From Xanthobacter autotrophicus (lineage in GTDB: Bacteria > Pseudomonadota > Alphaproteobacteria > Rhizobiales > Xanthobacteraceae): 64,000 nt of DNA. The stretch lies in contig NZ_JAIVFN010000007.1 of assembly GCF_030015065.1 (NCBI RefSeq), positions 1 through 64,000 of the forward strand, given 5' to 3'. This document shows positions 9,715-18,481 of this stretch, piece by piece; positions within the stretch are counted from its first letter, which is position 1; the number at the start of each line of letters is the position of its first letter. The notes under the pieces were generated by a model, which had not been told where the DNA came from, made no database searches, and was given only the letters and a program-made list of their open reading frames with translations. Position numbers and translations under genes: made by a program.

Positions 9715-10014
9715 ATGAACAAGCCGGCGCTCATTCGGGGCTTGGTGTGGGGCACGCTGGTGCTGGGCGTTTCGGGCGCCGTACCGGCGTTCACGCCGGC
9801 TGCGCAGGCCCAGGCGCTGAGCGAATTATCGTGCCGCGCGCTGTGGTATCAGCGCAATGCCGTCTATGCGGAGCGCGGCTACTGCTTCAAGACGGCGGAC
9901 GCCATCGCCACCTTCGGCGAGCGCTGCTTCCCGCCCTACGGCCAGCTCACCCCGTCCCAGCAGCGCTACGTGGACGAGGTGAAGATGTGGGAGGCGCGCA
10001 AGGGCTGCCGCTGA
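9715..10014 (+). CDS. Secreted YARHG-domain protein
   Basis: This 99-residue protein has a signal peptide (positively charged start, hydrophobic residues 8-25, AQA cleavage region near 32-34) and then a YARHG-type domain: [20 protein letters not shown], with cysteines at both ends of the domain and GERCF later. Four cysteines in the mature part suggest periplasmic disulfides. The domain is common in small exported bacterial proteins and has no established function. It is divergent from gcl and upstream of pncB on the same strand. The ATG at 9715 follows a GGAGGCGGGG purine run. Confidence 0.8.
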   Translation: MNKPALIRGLVWGTLVLGVSGAVPAFTPAAQAQALSELSCRALWYQRNAVYAERGYCFKTADAIATFGERCFPPYGQLTPSQQRYVDEVKMWEARKGCR

Positions 10015-10110
10015 GCGGAATTTGCTGCGAACGGATCGCATCGCGCGCCGGCATGCTATAGGTAGGATGCCTGCCCCCCCGGAGCCGTCCGCGACCGGAC
10101 GCCGCCTCCC

Positions 10111-10143
10111 AAGACGACGCCAATGATAAGACGACGCCAATGA
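10111..10143 (+). repeat. Tandem 16-bp duplication overlapping the pncB start codon
   Basis: AAGACGACGCCAATGA occurs at 10111-10126 and again at 10128-10143, so the pncB start region is duplicated with a 17-bp period. The upstream copy opens a six-codon reading frame (MIRRRQ, ATG at 10123) whose TGA overlaps the pncB ATG as ATGA. Confidence 0.85.
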
Positions 10144-11432
10144 CCGACATCGCGACGCGCGTCTACAACCACACCTGGAAGATCGACCCCATCGTGCGCT
10201 CCGTGCTCGACACGGACTTCTACAAGCTCTTGATGGGGCAGACGATCTTCAACCGCCATCGGGCGACACGCGTCACCTTCGGCATCCATAACCGCTCCAC
10301 CCACATCCGGCTGGCCGAGATCATCGACGTGGGCGCCCTGCGCGAGCAGCTCGACCATGTGCGTTCCTTGAAGCTCACCCGGGGCGAGAGCACCTGGCTG
10401 CGCGGCAACATGTTCTACGGCAAGCGGCAGATGTTCTCGCCGGACTATGTGGCCTGGCTGGAGGGCTTCCGCTTCCCCGCCTATCACCTGGAGAAGCGCG
10501 ACGGGCAGTATGAGCTGACCTTCGAGGGGCCGTGGGTCGAGACCACCATGTGGGAGATCCCGGCGCTTGCCATCATCAACGAACTGCGCTCGCGCGCCGT
10601 GCTCAAGGGCATGGGCAAGTTCGAGCTGCAGATCCTCTATGCCCGTGCCATGGCACGGGTGTGGGAGAAGGTGCAGTTCCTGAAGACCCTCGCCCCCGTC
10701 AACATCGCCGATTTCGGCACCCGCCGCCGCCATGGCTTCCTGTGGCAGGACTGGTGCGTGCAGGCGCTGATCGAGGGGCTCGGCGAGGGCTTCCTCGGCA
10801 CCTCCAACTGCCTCATCGCCATGCGGCGCGAGGTGGAGGCCACCGGCACCAATGCCCACGAGCTGCCCATGGTCTATGCGGCGCTGGCCCGCAACGAGGA
10901 GGAGCTGCGCTGGGCGCCCTATCAGGTGCTCGCCGACTGGCAGGAGGATTATGACGGCAACCTGCGCGTCATCCTGCCCGACACCTACGGCACCAGCGGC
11001 TTCCTCGCCCATGCCCCCGACTGGGTGGCGCACTGGACCGGAATCCGCATCGACAGCAAGGAGCCGGTGGCGGGCGGCGAGGAGGCCATCGCCTGGTGGA
11101 AGGCGCGGGGACAGGACCCGCAGGACAAGCTCGCCATCTTCTCCGACGCCCTCGATGCCGAGGAGGTGGCGCGCATCCATCGCACCTTCCTCGGGCGCAT
11201 GCGGCTCGGCTTCGGCTGGGGCACGCTGCTGACCAACGACTTCCGCGGCCTCGCCCCGAATGGCGCGCTCGATCCCATCTCCATCGTCTGCAAGGTGGTC
11301 TCCGCCAATGGCCGCCAGGCGGTGAAGCTCTCCGACAATCCCACCAAGGCCATGGGCCCCGCCGACGAGATCGAGCGCTACAAGCGGGTGTTCGAGGTGG
11401 GCGCGCAGGTGGCCCGCCGCGCCGTGGTCTGA
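10140..11432 (+). CDS. pncB: Nicotinate phosphoribosyltransferase
   Basis: This 430-residue enzyme makes nicotinate mononucleotide from nicotinate and PRPP, the entry step of NAD salvage. Family motifs include [12 protein letters not shown] near residue 22, FGTRRRHGF, and [14 protein letters not shown], which contains the histidine that is phosphorylated in characterised PncB. Length fits the bacterial enzyme. There is no good Shine-Dalgarno directly before the ATG at 10140; instead a duplicated start region creates a short leader frame overlapping it as ATGA, so translational coupling may set expression. It stands between a YARHG gene and a peroxiredoxin gene. Confidence 0.95.
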   Translation: MTDIATRVYNHTWKIDPIVRSVLDTDFYKLLMGQTIFNRHRATRVTFGIHNRSTHIRLAEIIDVGALREQLDHVRSLKLTRGESTWLRGNMFYGKRQMFSPDYVAWLEGFRFPAYHLEKRDGQYELTFEGPWVETTMWEIPALAIINELRSRAVLKGMGKFELQILYARAMARVWEKVQFLKTLAPVNIADFGTRRRHGFLWQDWCVQALIEGLGEGFLGTSNCLIAMRREVEATGTNAHELPMVYAALARNEEELRWAPYQVLADWQEDYDGNLRVILPDTYGTSGFLAHAPDWVAHWTGIRIDSKEPVAGGEEAIAWWKARGQDPQDKLAIFSDALDAEEVARIHRTFLGRMRLGFGWGTLLTNDFRGLAPNGALDPISIVCKVVSANGRQAVKLSDNPTKAMGPADEIERYKRVFEVGAQVARRAVV

Positions 11433-11624
11433 GCGGGCGCTCCCGGGCGGGAGCCGAGGCCGGCCTTGCCCATGGCCCCCGACCGCCGCGCGCGAAGATC
11501 GGGGCGGCGGACCCACGCCCCATCATCCCCGTTTCGTCCGGACCCGGGCCCACGCCCCGTTGCCCGCTTATACGCCCGCACGCACGCAATCGGGCGTAAT
11601 TCACCTTTAAATGCATCGACGATG

Positions 11625-11633
11625 TGGTATAAT
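11625..11633 (+). promoter_or_regulatory. Extended -10 promoter element for the peroxiredoxin gene
   Basis: TGGTATAAT contains a perfect TATAAT (11628-11633) with the TGn extension, in an AT-rich patch unusual for this DNA, 42 bases before the peroxiredoxin ATG. No strong -35 box is seen, which is tolerated with an extended -10. Transcription would start near 11640. Confidence 0.5.
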
Positions 11634-11674
11634 TTCAATATCAACGCGTTTTATATGTGATATTGGAGCAGAAC

Positions 11675-12313
11675 ATGGCGACCCTGCGACTTGGCGACGT
11701 GGTTCCCGATTTCGAGGCCGTGACCACCGAAGGCCCCATCAAGTTTCACGAGTGGCTCGGCGACAGCTGGGGCATCCTGTTCTCCCACCCCAAGAACTTC
11801 ACCCCGGTCTGCACCACCGAGCTTGGCCAGGTGGCGCACCTGAAGGGCGAGTTCGACAAGCGCGGCGTGAAGGTGATCGGCCTGTCGGTGGACACCATCG
11901 AGAACCACCCGGCCTGGGTGGGCGACATCAAGGACGCCACCGGCGCCACCCTGAACTTCCCGCTGATCGCCGACGCGGACAAGAAGGTCTCCGACCTCTA
12001 CGACCTCATCCATCCCAACGCGAACGACACACTCACCGTGCGGTCGGTGTTCATCATCGGGCCGGACAAGAAGCTGAAGCTGTCCCTCACCTATCCGGCC
12101 TCCACCGGCCGCAACTTTGCCGAGATCCTGCGGGTGGTGGACAGCCTCCAGCTCACCGCCAAGCACTCGGTGGCGACCCCGGTGGACTGGAAGCATGGCG
12201 ACGACGTGATCATCGTCCCGTCCCTGTCCGACGACGCGGCGAAGGAGAAGTTCCCCGACGGCTGGAAGACCGTAAAGCCCTATCTGCGCGTGGTGCGCCA
12301 GCCCGGCGCCTGA
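11675..12313 (+). CDS. 1-Cys peroxiredoxin (Prx6/AhpC-TSA family)
   Basis: This 212-residue thiol peroxidase reduces hydrogen peroxide and organic hydroperoxides. The peroxidatic cysteine is in FTPVCTTELG at about residue 47, preceded by LFSHPKNF. The C-terminal 1-Cys Prx domain (TPVDWKHGDDVII ... YLRVVRQP) places it in the Prx6 group rather than 2-Cys AhpC. The ATG at 11675 has GGAG eight bases upstream, which favours it over 11657. A promoter-like TATAAT lies upstream and a hairpin terminator follows, so it is probably monocistronic. Confidence 0.95.
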   Translation: MATLRLGDVVPDFEAVTTEGPIKFHEWLGDSWGILFSHPKNFTPVCTTELGQVAHLKGEFDKRGVKVIGLSVDTIENHPAWVGDIKDATGATLNFPLIADADKKVSDLYDLIHPNANDTLTVRSVFIIGPDKKLKLSLTYPASTGRNFAEILRVVDSLQLTAKHSVATPVDWKHGDDVIIVPSLSDDAAKEKFPDGWKTVKPYLRVVRQPGA

Positions 12314-12358
12314 GGGGGCCTCATCCAGCTTCTGCCGCGGGCGCGTCCCGCGGCATCC

Positions 12359-12386
12359 GGTCCGGCCGGCTCGTGCCGGCCGGACC
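12359..12386. terminator. Hairpin terminator between convergent peroxiredoxin and CBS genes
   Basis: GGTCCGGCCGGC and GCCGGCCGGACC form a perfect 12-bp stem with a TCGT loop, 45 bases after the peroxiredoxin stop and just before the CBS gene stop. The T tract is short (CGTTT), so efficiency is uncertain; it may serve both strands. Confidence 0.6.
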
Positions 12387-12390
12387 CGTT

Positions 12391-12822
12391 TCAGGCCGAC
12401 ATGATGTAGTCGCGCAGCTGCGCGCTCTCGCGCTCCATCTCCTCGACGCGGAACTTCACCACATCGCCGATGGAGATGATGCCCACGAGCTTGTCGCCCG
12501 ACACCACGGGCACGTGGCGGAAGCGGCCGCGCGTCATGCGCTCCATGATCACCGGAATGGTCTCGTCGGGGGTACAGGTCACCACCGCGCGCGTCATCAC
12601 GCTCGACAGCGGCTCGGCGAGCACGCCGACGCCCTGCTCGCCGATGAGGCGCACCACGTCCCGCTCCGAAATGATGCCTTCCACGCTCATGGCGTCGTCA
12701 ACCACCACGATGGCGCCGATGCGGCGCCCGGCAAGGCGCGCCACGGCATCGCCCACGGTCGCGTCCGGCCCGATGGTGCAGATGTCGCTGCCCTTGCGGC
12801 TGAGGATGACGCTCACGGTCAT
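12391..12822 (-). CDS. CBS-domain pair protein
   Basis: This 143-residue cytosolic protein is essentially two tandem CBS motifs: residues about 10-65 (TIGPDATVGDAVARLAGRRIGAI, IISERDVVR) and 75-130 (CTPDETIPVIMERM, RHVPVV, GIISIGDVVK). Such free-standing Bateman modules bind adenine nucleotides and act as sensors for partner enzymes or channels; the partner cannot be deduced here. The ATG at 12822 has GGGAG ten bases upstream. It follows the rhomboid gene on the same strand with a 171-bp gap. Confidence 0.9.
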   Translation of the reverse strand: MTVSVILSRKGSDICTIGPDATVGDAVARLAGRRIGAIVVVDDAMSVEGIISERDVVRLIGEQGVGVLAEPLSSVMTRAVVTCTPDETIPVIMERMTRGRFRHVPVVSGDKLVGIISIGDVVKFRVEEMERESAQLRDYIMSA

Positions 12823-12993
12823 TGGTGTTTGCTCCCTTCTCACAGTCCAGGGACCGGCTTCGCGATTGGCCGGTCTTCTCTGGCTCATTGCCCGAATGCG
12901 TGATGATCCCTCGCATCGCGCTGCGACGCAAGCGCGCAGTCAGCGCCGTGCAACGCAACCGCCGTCCGGCGGCAGAAGGCTTCCCCCGGGCGC

Positions 12994-13725
12994 TCAGCCC
13001 GAAGGGGCGCGGCTGGCGCGACGGGGGACGGGATCGAACAGGGAGAACAGCAGCAGGCCGGCGACGAATCCGCCCACATGGGCCTGCCAGGCGATCTGCG
13101 CGCCGTCCGCCCCCGGCAGGGATACCCCGACGGCGAACAGCAGGTTGAGGGCGAAGAAGGCGCCCACGAACACCAGCGCCCGGCGATCGCGGAGACTGTC
13201 CAGGAGCGAGCCGGCGGGCTGGTGGTCGGCGAAGAGGACGCGCCGGCCCGACAGGGCCGCGCCGGGGGCGAAGGCGAAGCGCACCGCCGCCGCCATGGCG
13301 CCGGATACCGACGCCGACGCGCCGATGAGCGGCAGCAGCTCGTCCGGATAGCTGACATAGTGCGCCAGCGCGCCGCCCGCCGCCGTCACCGCGAAGAAGG
13401 CCACGAACCGGGCCGAGCCGAAGCGCCGCGCCACCGGCGTGCCGAAGGCCAGCAGCCAGACCAGGTTGACGATCAGGTGCATCCAGTTGGCGTGCAGGAC
13501 GGCGTAGCTCACCGTGGTCCACACCTTCGGCCCGAAGCCGCCGGGCAGGTAGAACACGGTGTCCGGCAGGGAGTAGCGGGCCGGGATGAAGGCGAAATAG
13601 GTCAGGACCTCAAGGTCTGCCTCGTCCGACAGCACCAGGACCCGCAGCGCGTGGATCAGCACCATGCCGAGCGCCAGCGCCGAGATGGCCGCAGGCACGT
13701 TGAAGATGGGCTGCCGATCCGGCAT
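12994..13725 (-). CDS. Rhomboid-family intramembrane serine protease
   Basis: This roughly 243-residue multi-pass inner-membrane protein cleaves substrates within the membrane. It shows the loop segment HANWMHLIVN, the catalytic serine motif GASASVSGAM, and the catalytic histidine in HVGGFVAGLLLF; together these make an active Ser-His dyad likely. Hydrophobic helices are spaced through the protein (ISALALGMVLIHAL, VFVGAFFALNLLFAVG). The start is uncertain: ATG at 13725 begins MPDRQPIFN, and a GTG at 13761 is also in frame; neither has a good ribosome-binding site. Substrate unknown. Confidence 0.88.
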   Translation of the reverse strand: MPDRQPIFNVPAAISALALGMVLIHALRVLVLSDEADLEVLTYFAFIPARYSLPDTVFYLPGGFGPKVWTTVSYAVLHANWMHLIVNLVWLLAFGTPVARRFGSARFVAFFAVTAAGGALAHYVSYPDELLPLIGASASVSGAMAAAVRFAFAPGAALSGRRVLFADHQPAGSLLDSLRDRRALVFVGAFFALNLLFAVGVSLPGADGAQIAWQAHVGGFVAGLLLFSLFDPVPRRASRAPSG

Positions 13726-13949
13726 GCCGGGGAAGGAAGGGCTACGGGACACCGCCTGCACATAGGAGGCGGGACACCGCCCGGCAAGCCCAAAGGTTGA
13801 CGCGCCCCTGCGGCGGCTTTGCCGGGCCCCTGCGCAACCGGCCTCGGCGCACGGGTTTCATCCGCCGCGCGCAGGCCGGGGCGAACGCTGGCGGCGCCCC
13901 GTCACCGTACCGGCCGCGCCCCGGAAAGGGCACGACCGGCGGGATGATC

Positions 13950-16900
13950 CTACTCGGCCGGGGCCGGGTGCTGCGGGGTCTCGGCCTTCGCCGCGCGGCG
14001 GGCGCCGAGACCGGCGAGCCAGCGGGCGAAGACGTAGAAGGTGGGTGTGAAGATCAGGCCGAACAGGGTCACGCCGATCATGCCGGCGAACACGGCGGTG
14101 CCCAGCGCCTGCCGCAGCTCCGCGCCGGCGCCGGTGGCCCACACCAGCGGCACCACGCCGAGGATGAAGGCCAGCGAGGTCATGATGATGGGACGCAGCC
14201 TGAGCCGCGCCGCCTCCACCGCCGCCTCGCGCCGGCCATGGCCCTGGTCTTCCAGCTGCTTGGCGAACTCGACGATGAGGATGGCGTTCTTGGCGGCAAG
14301 GCCGATGAGCACGATGAAGCCCACCTGGGTCAGGATGTTGTTGTCCTGACCCCGCAGGATCACGCCGATGAGCGCCGCCACCAGGCACATGGGCACGATG
14401 AGGATGACCGCCAGAGGCAGGGTCAGGCTCTCATACTGGGCCGCCAGCACCAGGAACACGAACACCACGCCCAGCGCGAAGGCGAAGATGGCGGTGTTGC
14501 CGGCCTTCTGCTGCTGGTAAGCCAGCGCCGTCCATTCATAGGAGAAGCCCTGCGGCAGCACCTTCGCCGCCAGATCCTGCATGATCTGGATGGCCTGGCC
14601 CTGCGAATAGCCGGGGGCCGGCGAGCCGTCGAGTTCGGCGGCGGGATAGAGATTGTAGCGCGGCACCCGGTAGGGACCGGAAATGTCGCGCACCGTGGTG
14701 AAGGAGCCGAGCGGCACCGTCTCCCCGCCCGCGGTCCGCACCCGGATCGAGAGCACGTCCTTGGGATCGAGCCGGAACGGCGCATCGGCCTGGGCCTGCA
14801 CCCGGAAGGTGCGGCCGAACAGGTTGAAGTCGTTGACGTAGGAGGAGCCGATATAGGTCTGCAACGCGGCGAACAGGTCGGCGGTGTTCACCCGCAGCAG
14901 CTGCGCCTTCTGCCGGTCGATGTCGAGGAACAGCTGGGGCGTCGAGGTCTCGAACAGCGAATAGACCTGCATCAGCCCCGGGGTCTGCGCAGCGGCGCCC
15001 ATCATGGCATAGGTGGCGTTGCGCAGGGCGAGGAGGCCCGAGCCGGAGCGGTCCTCGATCATCATGCGGAAGCCGCCGGCATTGCCGATGCCCTGCACCG
15101 GCGGCGGCTGCACCACGATCATCTGGGCTTCCTGGATGCCCGCCATCTTGCCGAACAGCACCCTCTGCACCGCCGCCGCCGTCTGCTCGGGATGGCCCTC
15201 CCGCTCGGGGAAGGGCTTCAGGATCACGAACATGGCGCCCGCGTTCGGCGCGTTGGTGAAGGTGGCGCCCGAGAAGCCGGCGATGTTGATGACGCGGCTG
15301 ACGCCCGGCGTGCCGAGCACCAGGTCGCCGGCCTGCTTCATCACCGTCTCGGTGCGCTGCATGGAGGCGCCGGGCGGCAGCTGGGCGGCGATGATGAGAT
15401 AGCCGCGGTCCTGCTGCGGGATGAAGCCCTGGGGCGTGGTGGTGAACAGATAGCCGCCGAAGGCAACGATGCCCGCATAGACGATGAGCACCAGCGCCAC
15501 CACCCGCACCAGCCGCGCGGTCAGATAGGCATAGCCGTTGCCGAGCCCCTCGAAGGCGCGGTTGAAGAGGCCGAAGAAGCCCACCACCGGCCGGGCGTAC
15601 CAAGCCGGCTTCTGGTGCACCGAGCGGTGCGGCTTCAGCAGCAGCGCGCACATGGCCGGCGACAGGGTCAGCGACACCAGCAGCGAGATCAGCGTGGAGC
15701 CGGCGATGGTGAGGGCGAACTGGCGATAGAATTCGCCGGACAGGCCGGTGATGAAGGCGGTGGGCACGAACACCGCCGTCAGCACCAGCGAGATGGCCAC
15801 CAGCGCGCCGCCCACCTCGTCCATGGTCTTGTAGGCGGCATCCCGCGGGGAGAGGCCCGCCTCGATGTTGCGCTCCACATTCTCCACCACCACGATGGCG
15901 TCATCCACCACGATGCCGATGGCCAGCACCAGGCCGAACAGGGACAGGTTGTTCAGCGAGAAGCCGAACAGGCCCATGACGAAGAAGGTGCCGATGAGCG
16001 AGATCGGGATGGCGAGGATGGGGATGATCGCCGCCCGCCAGCTCTGGAGGAACAGGATCACCACCAGCACCACCAGCACGATGGCCTCGCCGATGGTGTG
16101 CACCACCGCATCCACCGACTGCTGGATGAACTGGGTGGGGTTGTAGTAGATGCCGTACTTCAGCCCCTCGGGGAAGGTCTTGCCGATGCGCGCCATCTCC
16201 GCCACCACCGCGTTGCCGGTGGCGAGGGCGTTGGAGCCGGGGCGCTGGAACACGCCGAGCTGGATCGAGATGTCCTTGTCGAGGAACGAGGTCGAGGCAT
16301 AGTCCTGGGCCGCGATCTCCACCCGGCCCACGTCCTTCAGCCGCACCAGCGCCTGGTCGGTCTGCTTGATGACGATGTCGGAGAAGGCCCGCGCGTCCGT
16401 AAGCCGGCCGAGGGTGCGCACCGCGATCTGGAAGGCGCGCTGCTCCGGCACCGGCGGCGCGTTGAGCACGCCGGAAGCCACCTGCACGTTCTGCGCCTTG
16501 AGCGCCGCCACCACGTCCGTGGTGGTGAGGTTGAGCTGGGACAGCCGGTTCGGATCGAGCCAGATCTGCATGGCGTATTCGCGCGAGCCGAACACGGTGA
16601 TGGAGCCCACGCCGTCGATGCGCGAGAGCACGTCCTTGATCTCGATATTGGCGAAGTTCGAGATGAAGAGCGGATCGCGCGAGCCGTCGGGCGAATACAG
16701 GCTGACCACCAGCATCAGGTCGGGCGAGGACTTGGCCGTGACCACGCCCACCTGCTGCACTTCGCTCGGCAGGCGCGGCTGGGCGATGGCGACGCGGTTC
16801 TGCACCTGCACCTGGGCGATGTCGAGGTTGGTGCCGATGTCGAAGGTGACGGAAATGGAGAAGCGGCCGTCCGCCGTCGAGTTGGACGACAGGTAGAGCA

Positions 16901-17129
16901 TGCGCTCCACGCCGTTGATCTGCTGCTCGATGGGCGCGACCACGGTCTCGGCGACAATCTCCGCCGAGGCGCCGGGATATTGCCCGGTCACGGTGATCAC
17001 CGGCGGGGCGATGTCCGGATACTGGGCCACCGGCAGGCGCAGGTAGGTCACCGCGCCGAGGATCATGACGACGGCGGAGACCACCGAGGCGAAGATGGGG
17101 CGGTCGATGAAGAAGTGTGAGAAGCGCAT
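13950..17129 (-). CDS. RND multidrug efflux permease (AcrB/MexB-like, HAE1 family)
   Basis: This 1059-residue inner-membrane pump exports hydrophobic compounds using the proton gradient. It starts with the typical FFIDRPIFASV, has PVAQYPDIAPP near residue 35, the proton-relay aspartates in GIVVDDAIVVVENVERN, and the matching lysine in GLAAKNAILIVEFAKQ. Twelve membrane segments and two large periplasmic loops are implied by length. It begins ten bases after the adaptor gene, so the two are an operon. No outer-membrane channel gene accompanies them, suggesting a shared TolC-like partner elsewhere. Substrate range cannot be read from the sequence. Confidence 0.96.
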   Translation of the reverse strand: MRFSHFFIDRPIFASVVSAVVMILGAVTYLRLPVAQYPDIAPPVITVTGQYPGASAEIVAETVVAPIEQQINGVERMLYLSSNSTADGRFSISVTFDIGTNLDIAQVQVQNRVAIAQPRLPSEVQQVGVVTAKSSPDLMLVVSLYSPDGSRDPLFISNFANIEIKDVLSRIDGVGSITVFGSREYAMQIWLDPNRLSQLNLTTTDVVAALKAQNVQVASGVLNAPPVPEQRAFQIAVRTLGRLTDARAFSDIVIKQTDQALVRLKDVGRVEIAAQDYASTSFLDKDISIQLGVFQRPGSNALATGNAVVAEMARIGKTFPEGLKYGIYYNPTQFIQQSVDAVVHTIGEAIVLVVLVVILFLQSWRAAIIPILAIPISLIGTFFVMGLFGFSLNNLSLFGLVLAIGIVVDDAIVVVENVERNIEAGLSPRDAAYKTMDEVGGALVAISLVLTAVFVPTAFITGLSGEFYRQFALTIAGSTLISLLVSLTLSPAMCALLLKPHRSVHQKPAWYARPVVGFFGLFNRAFEGLGNGYAYLTARLVRVVALVLIVYAGIVAFGGYLFTTTPQGFIPQQDRGYLIIAAQLPPGASMQRTETVMKQAGDLVLGTPGVSRVINIAGFSGATFTNAPNAGAMFVILKPFPEREGHPEQTAAAVQRVLFGKMAGIQEAQMIVVQPPPVQGIGNAGGFRMMIEDRSGSGLLALRNATYAMMGAAAQTPGLMQVYSLFETSTPQLFLDIDRQKAQLLRVNTADLFAALQTYIGSSYVNDFNLFGRTFRVQAQADAPFRLDPKDVLSIRVRTAGGETVPLGSFTTVRDISGPYRVPRYNLYPAAELDGSPAPGYSQGQAIQIMQDLAAKVLPQGFSYEWTALAYQQQKAGNTAIFAFALGVVFVFLVLAAQYESLTLPLAVILIVPMCLVAALIGVILRGQDNNILTQVGFIVLIGLAAKNAILIVEFAKQLEDQGHGRREAAVEAARLRLRPIIMTSLAFILGVVPLVWATGAGAELRQALGTAVFAGMIGVTLFGLIFTPTFYVFARWLAGLGARRAAKAETPQHPAPAE

Positions 17130-17138
17130 CTTCTCACC

Positions 17139-18311
17139 TCACTTCGCGGTCGTGGCGGCGGCTGCGGGCGGCGGGCTGGCCTCCGCCATCTGCGGGTTGA
17201 CGGTGACGCCGGGCCGCACGCGCATGAGGCCGTTGACCACCACCTTGTCCTCCGCCGTGAGGCCGGAGCGGATCACCCGCATGTCGCCCACCAGCGGCCC
17301 CAGGGTGACCACCTTCTGCAGCACCTTGTTCTCCGGCCCGATCACATAGACGAACTTGTTCACCTGCTCGGTGCCGATGGCGGCGTCCGGCACCGCCAGC
17401 GACTGGTAGGGGGCGGACGAGTCGAGGCGGATGCGGGCGAACATGCCGGGGCGGAACAGGCCGTTCTTGTTCTCGAACACGGCACGGCCACGGATGGTGC
17501 CGGTTTCCCGGTCGATGACGTTGTTCAGGAAGTCGAGCTTGCCCGGGTGGATGAAATCCTTGTCGTCGATGAGCTTGAGGGCGACCGGGTCGCCGGAAAC
17601 GTCGGCCCCGCCCTTGCGGCGCAGGATGCGCAGCAGGGCGGCCTCGTCGATGGTGAACTCGAAGCGTATGGGATCGGTGGAGACGATCACCGCGAGCAGG
17701 GTGGGCGTCGCGCCCGATCCCGCCGCCACATAGTTGCCCACCGACACCCGCCGGTCGCCGATCCGGCCCGACACCGGGGCGCGCACCTCGGTGAAGGTGA
17801 GATCGAGCTGGGCGGAACGGACGGCAGCCTCCTGCGACAGCTCCGTCGCGGCGGCTGCGCGCGCGGCCTGGGTGCGCTGGTCGAAGGTCTGCTTGGAGAT
17901 GGCGTTCGAGGTGCGGTCCTCAAGCAGCGTCCTGGCGCGGTCGAGGTCCGCCTTGGTGAAGTCCAGATTGGCCTTGGCCTGATCCAGGTTGGCCTTGGCC
18001 TGGTCGAGGGCGATCAGGTACGGGCGCTGGTCGATGGTGAAGAGCAGGTCGCCCTCCTTCACCATCTGGCCGTCGGTGAAATGGATCTTGTCGAGATAGC
18101 CGGCGACGCGGGCCCGCACGTTCACCTCGTCGATGGCGACGAAGCGGCCCACATACTCGTCCTGGTCGGTGACGGTCTTGGTCTGGGGCGTGGCCACCGT
18201 GACCTGGGGCGGGGGCGGCGCACCCTGCTGCTGGGCGGAAGGCTGTCCGCACGCGGCAAGCGGCAAGGTGAGCGCAGCGACGAGGACCCAAAGGCGCGGG
18301 GCAGGCGTCAT
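17139..18311 (-). CDS. RND efflux periplasmic adaptor lipoprotein
   Basis: This 390-residue membrane-fusion protein links the RND permease to an outer-membrane channel. The N-terminus ends in a lipobox, LPLAACG, so Cys at about residue 21 should be lipidated. A biotinyl-lipoyl-like domain (VNVRARVAGYLDKIHFTDGQMVKEGDLLFTID) flanks an alpha-helical hairpin with repeats of the heptad-like unit LDQAKANLDQAKANLD, followed by beta-barrel domains (VRAPVSGRIGDR). The ATG at 18311 has AGGAGC upstream and replaces a longer reading from 18485. It is transcribed first, ahead of the permease. Confidence 0.95.
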   Translation of the reverse strand: MTPAPRLWVLVAALTLPLAACGQPSAQQQGAPPPPQVTVATPQTKTVTDQDEYVGRFVAIDEVNVRARVAGYLDKIHFTDGQMVKEGDLLFTIDQRPYLIALDQAKANLDQAKANLDFTKADLDRARTLLEDRTSNAISKQTFDQRTQAARAAAATELSQEAAVRSAQLDLTFTEVRAPVSGRIGDRRVSVGNYVAAGSGATPTLLAVIVSTDPIRFEFTIDEAALLRILRRKGGADVSGDPVALKLIDDKDFIHPGKLDFLNNVIDRETGTIRGRAVFENKNGLFRPGMFARIRLDSSAPYQSLAVPDAAIGTEQVNKFVYVIGPENKVLQKVVTLGPLVGDMRVIRSGLTAEDKVVVNGLMRVRPGVTVNPQMAEASPPPAAAATTAK

Positions 18312-18481
18312 GGCAATCCGGCTCCTGAGCGGTGAAACATCCGCCAACGAAGATTTTGGAGAAGGTTCGGCACCCCCCGCAACTGACGAGCCGAAACCGG
18401 AAGACGGCGCATCCGATAGCATATGCTGCTGCGATGCAAAACGGTTGATCCCGGCAAAATTCCGAGATCGTCGCCGGCCTG

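Noticed and set aside
13797-17120. A 1107-codon open frame antisense to the RND permease
   Set aside because: It is His/Arg/Gly-rich without known motifs and mirrors a well-conserved gene; long antisense frames are common in GC-rich DNA.
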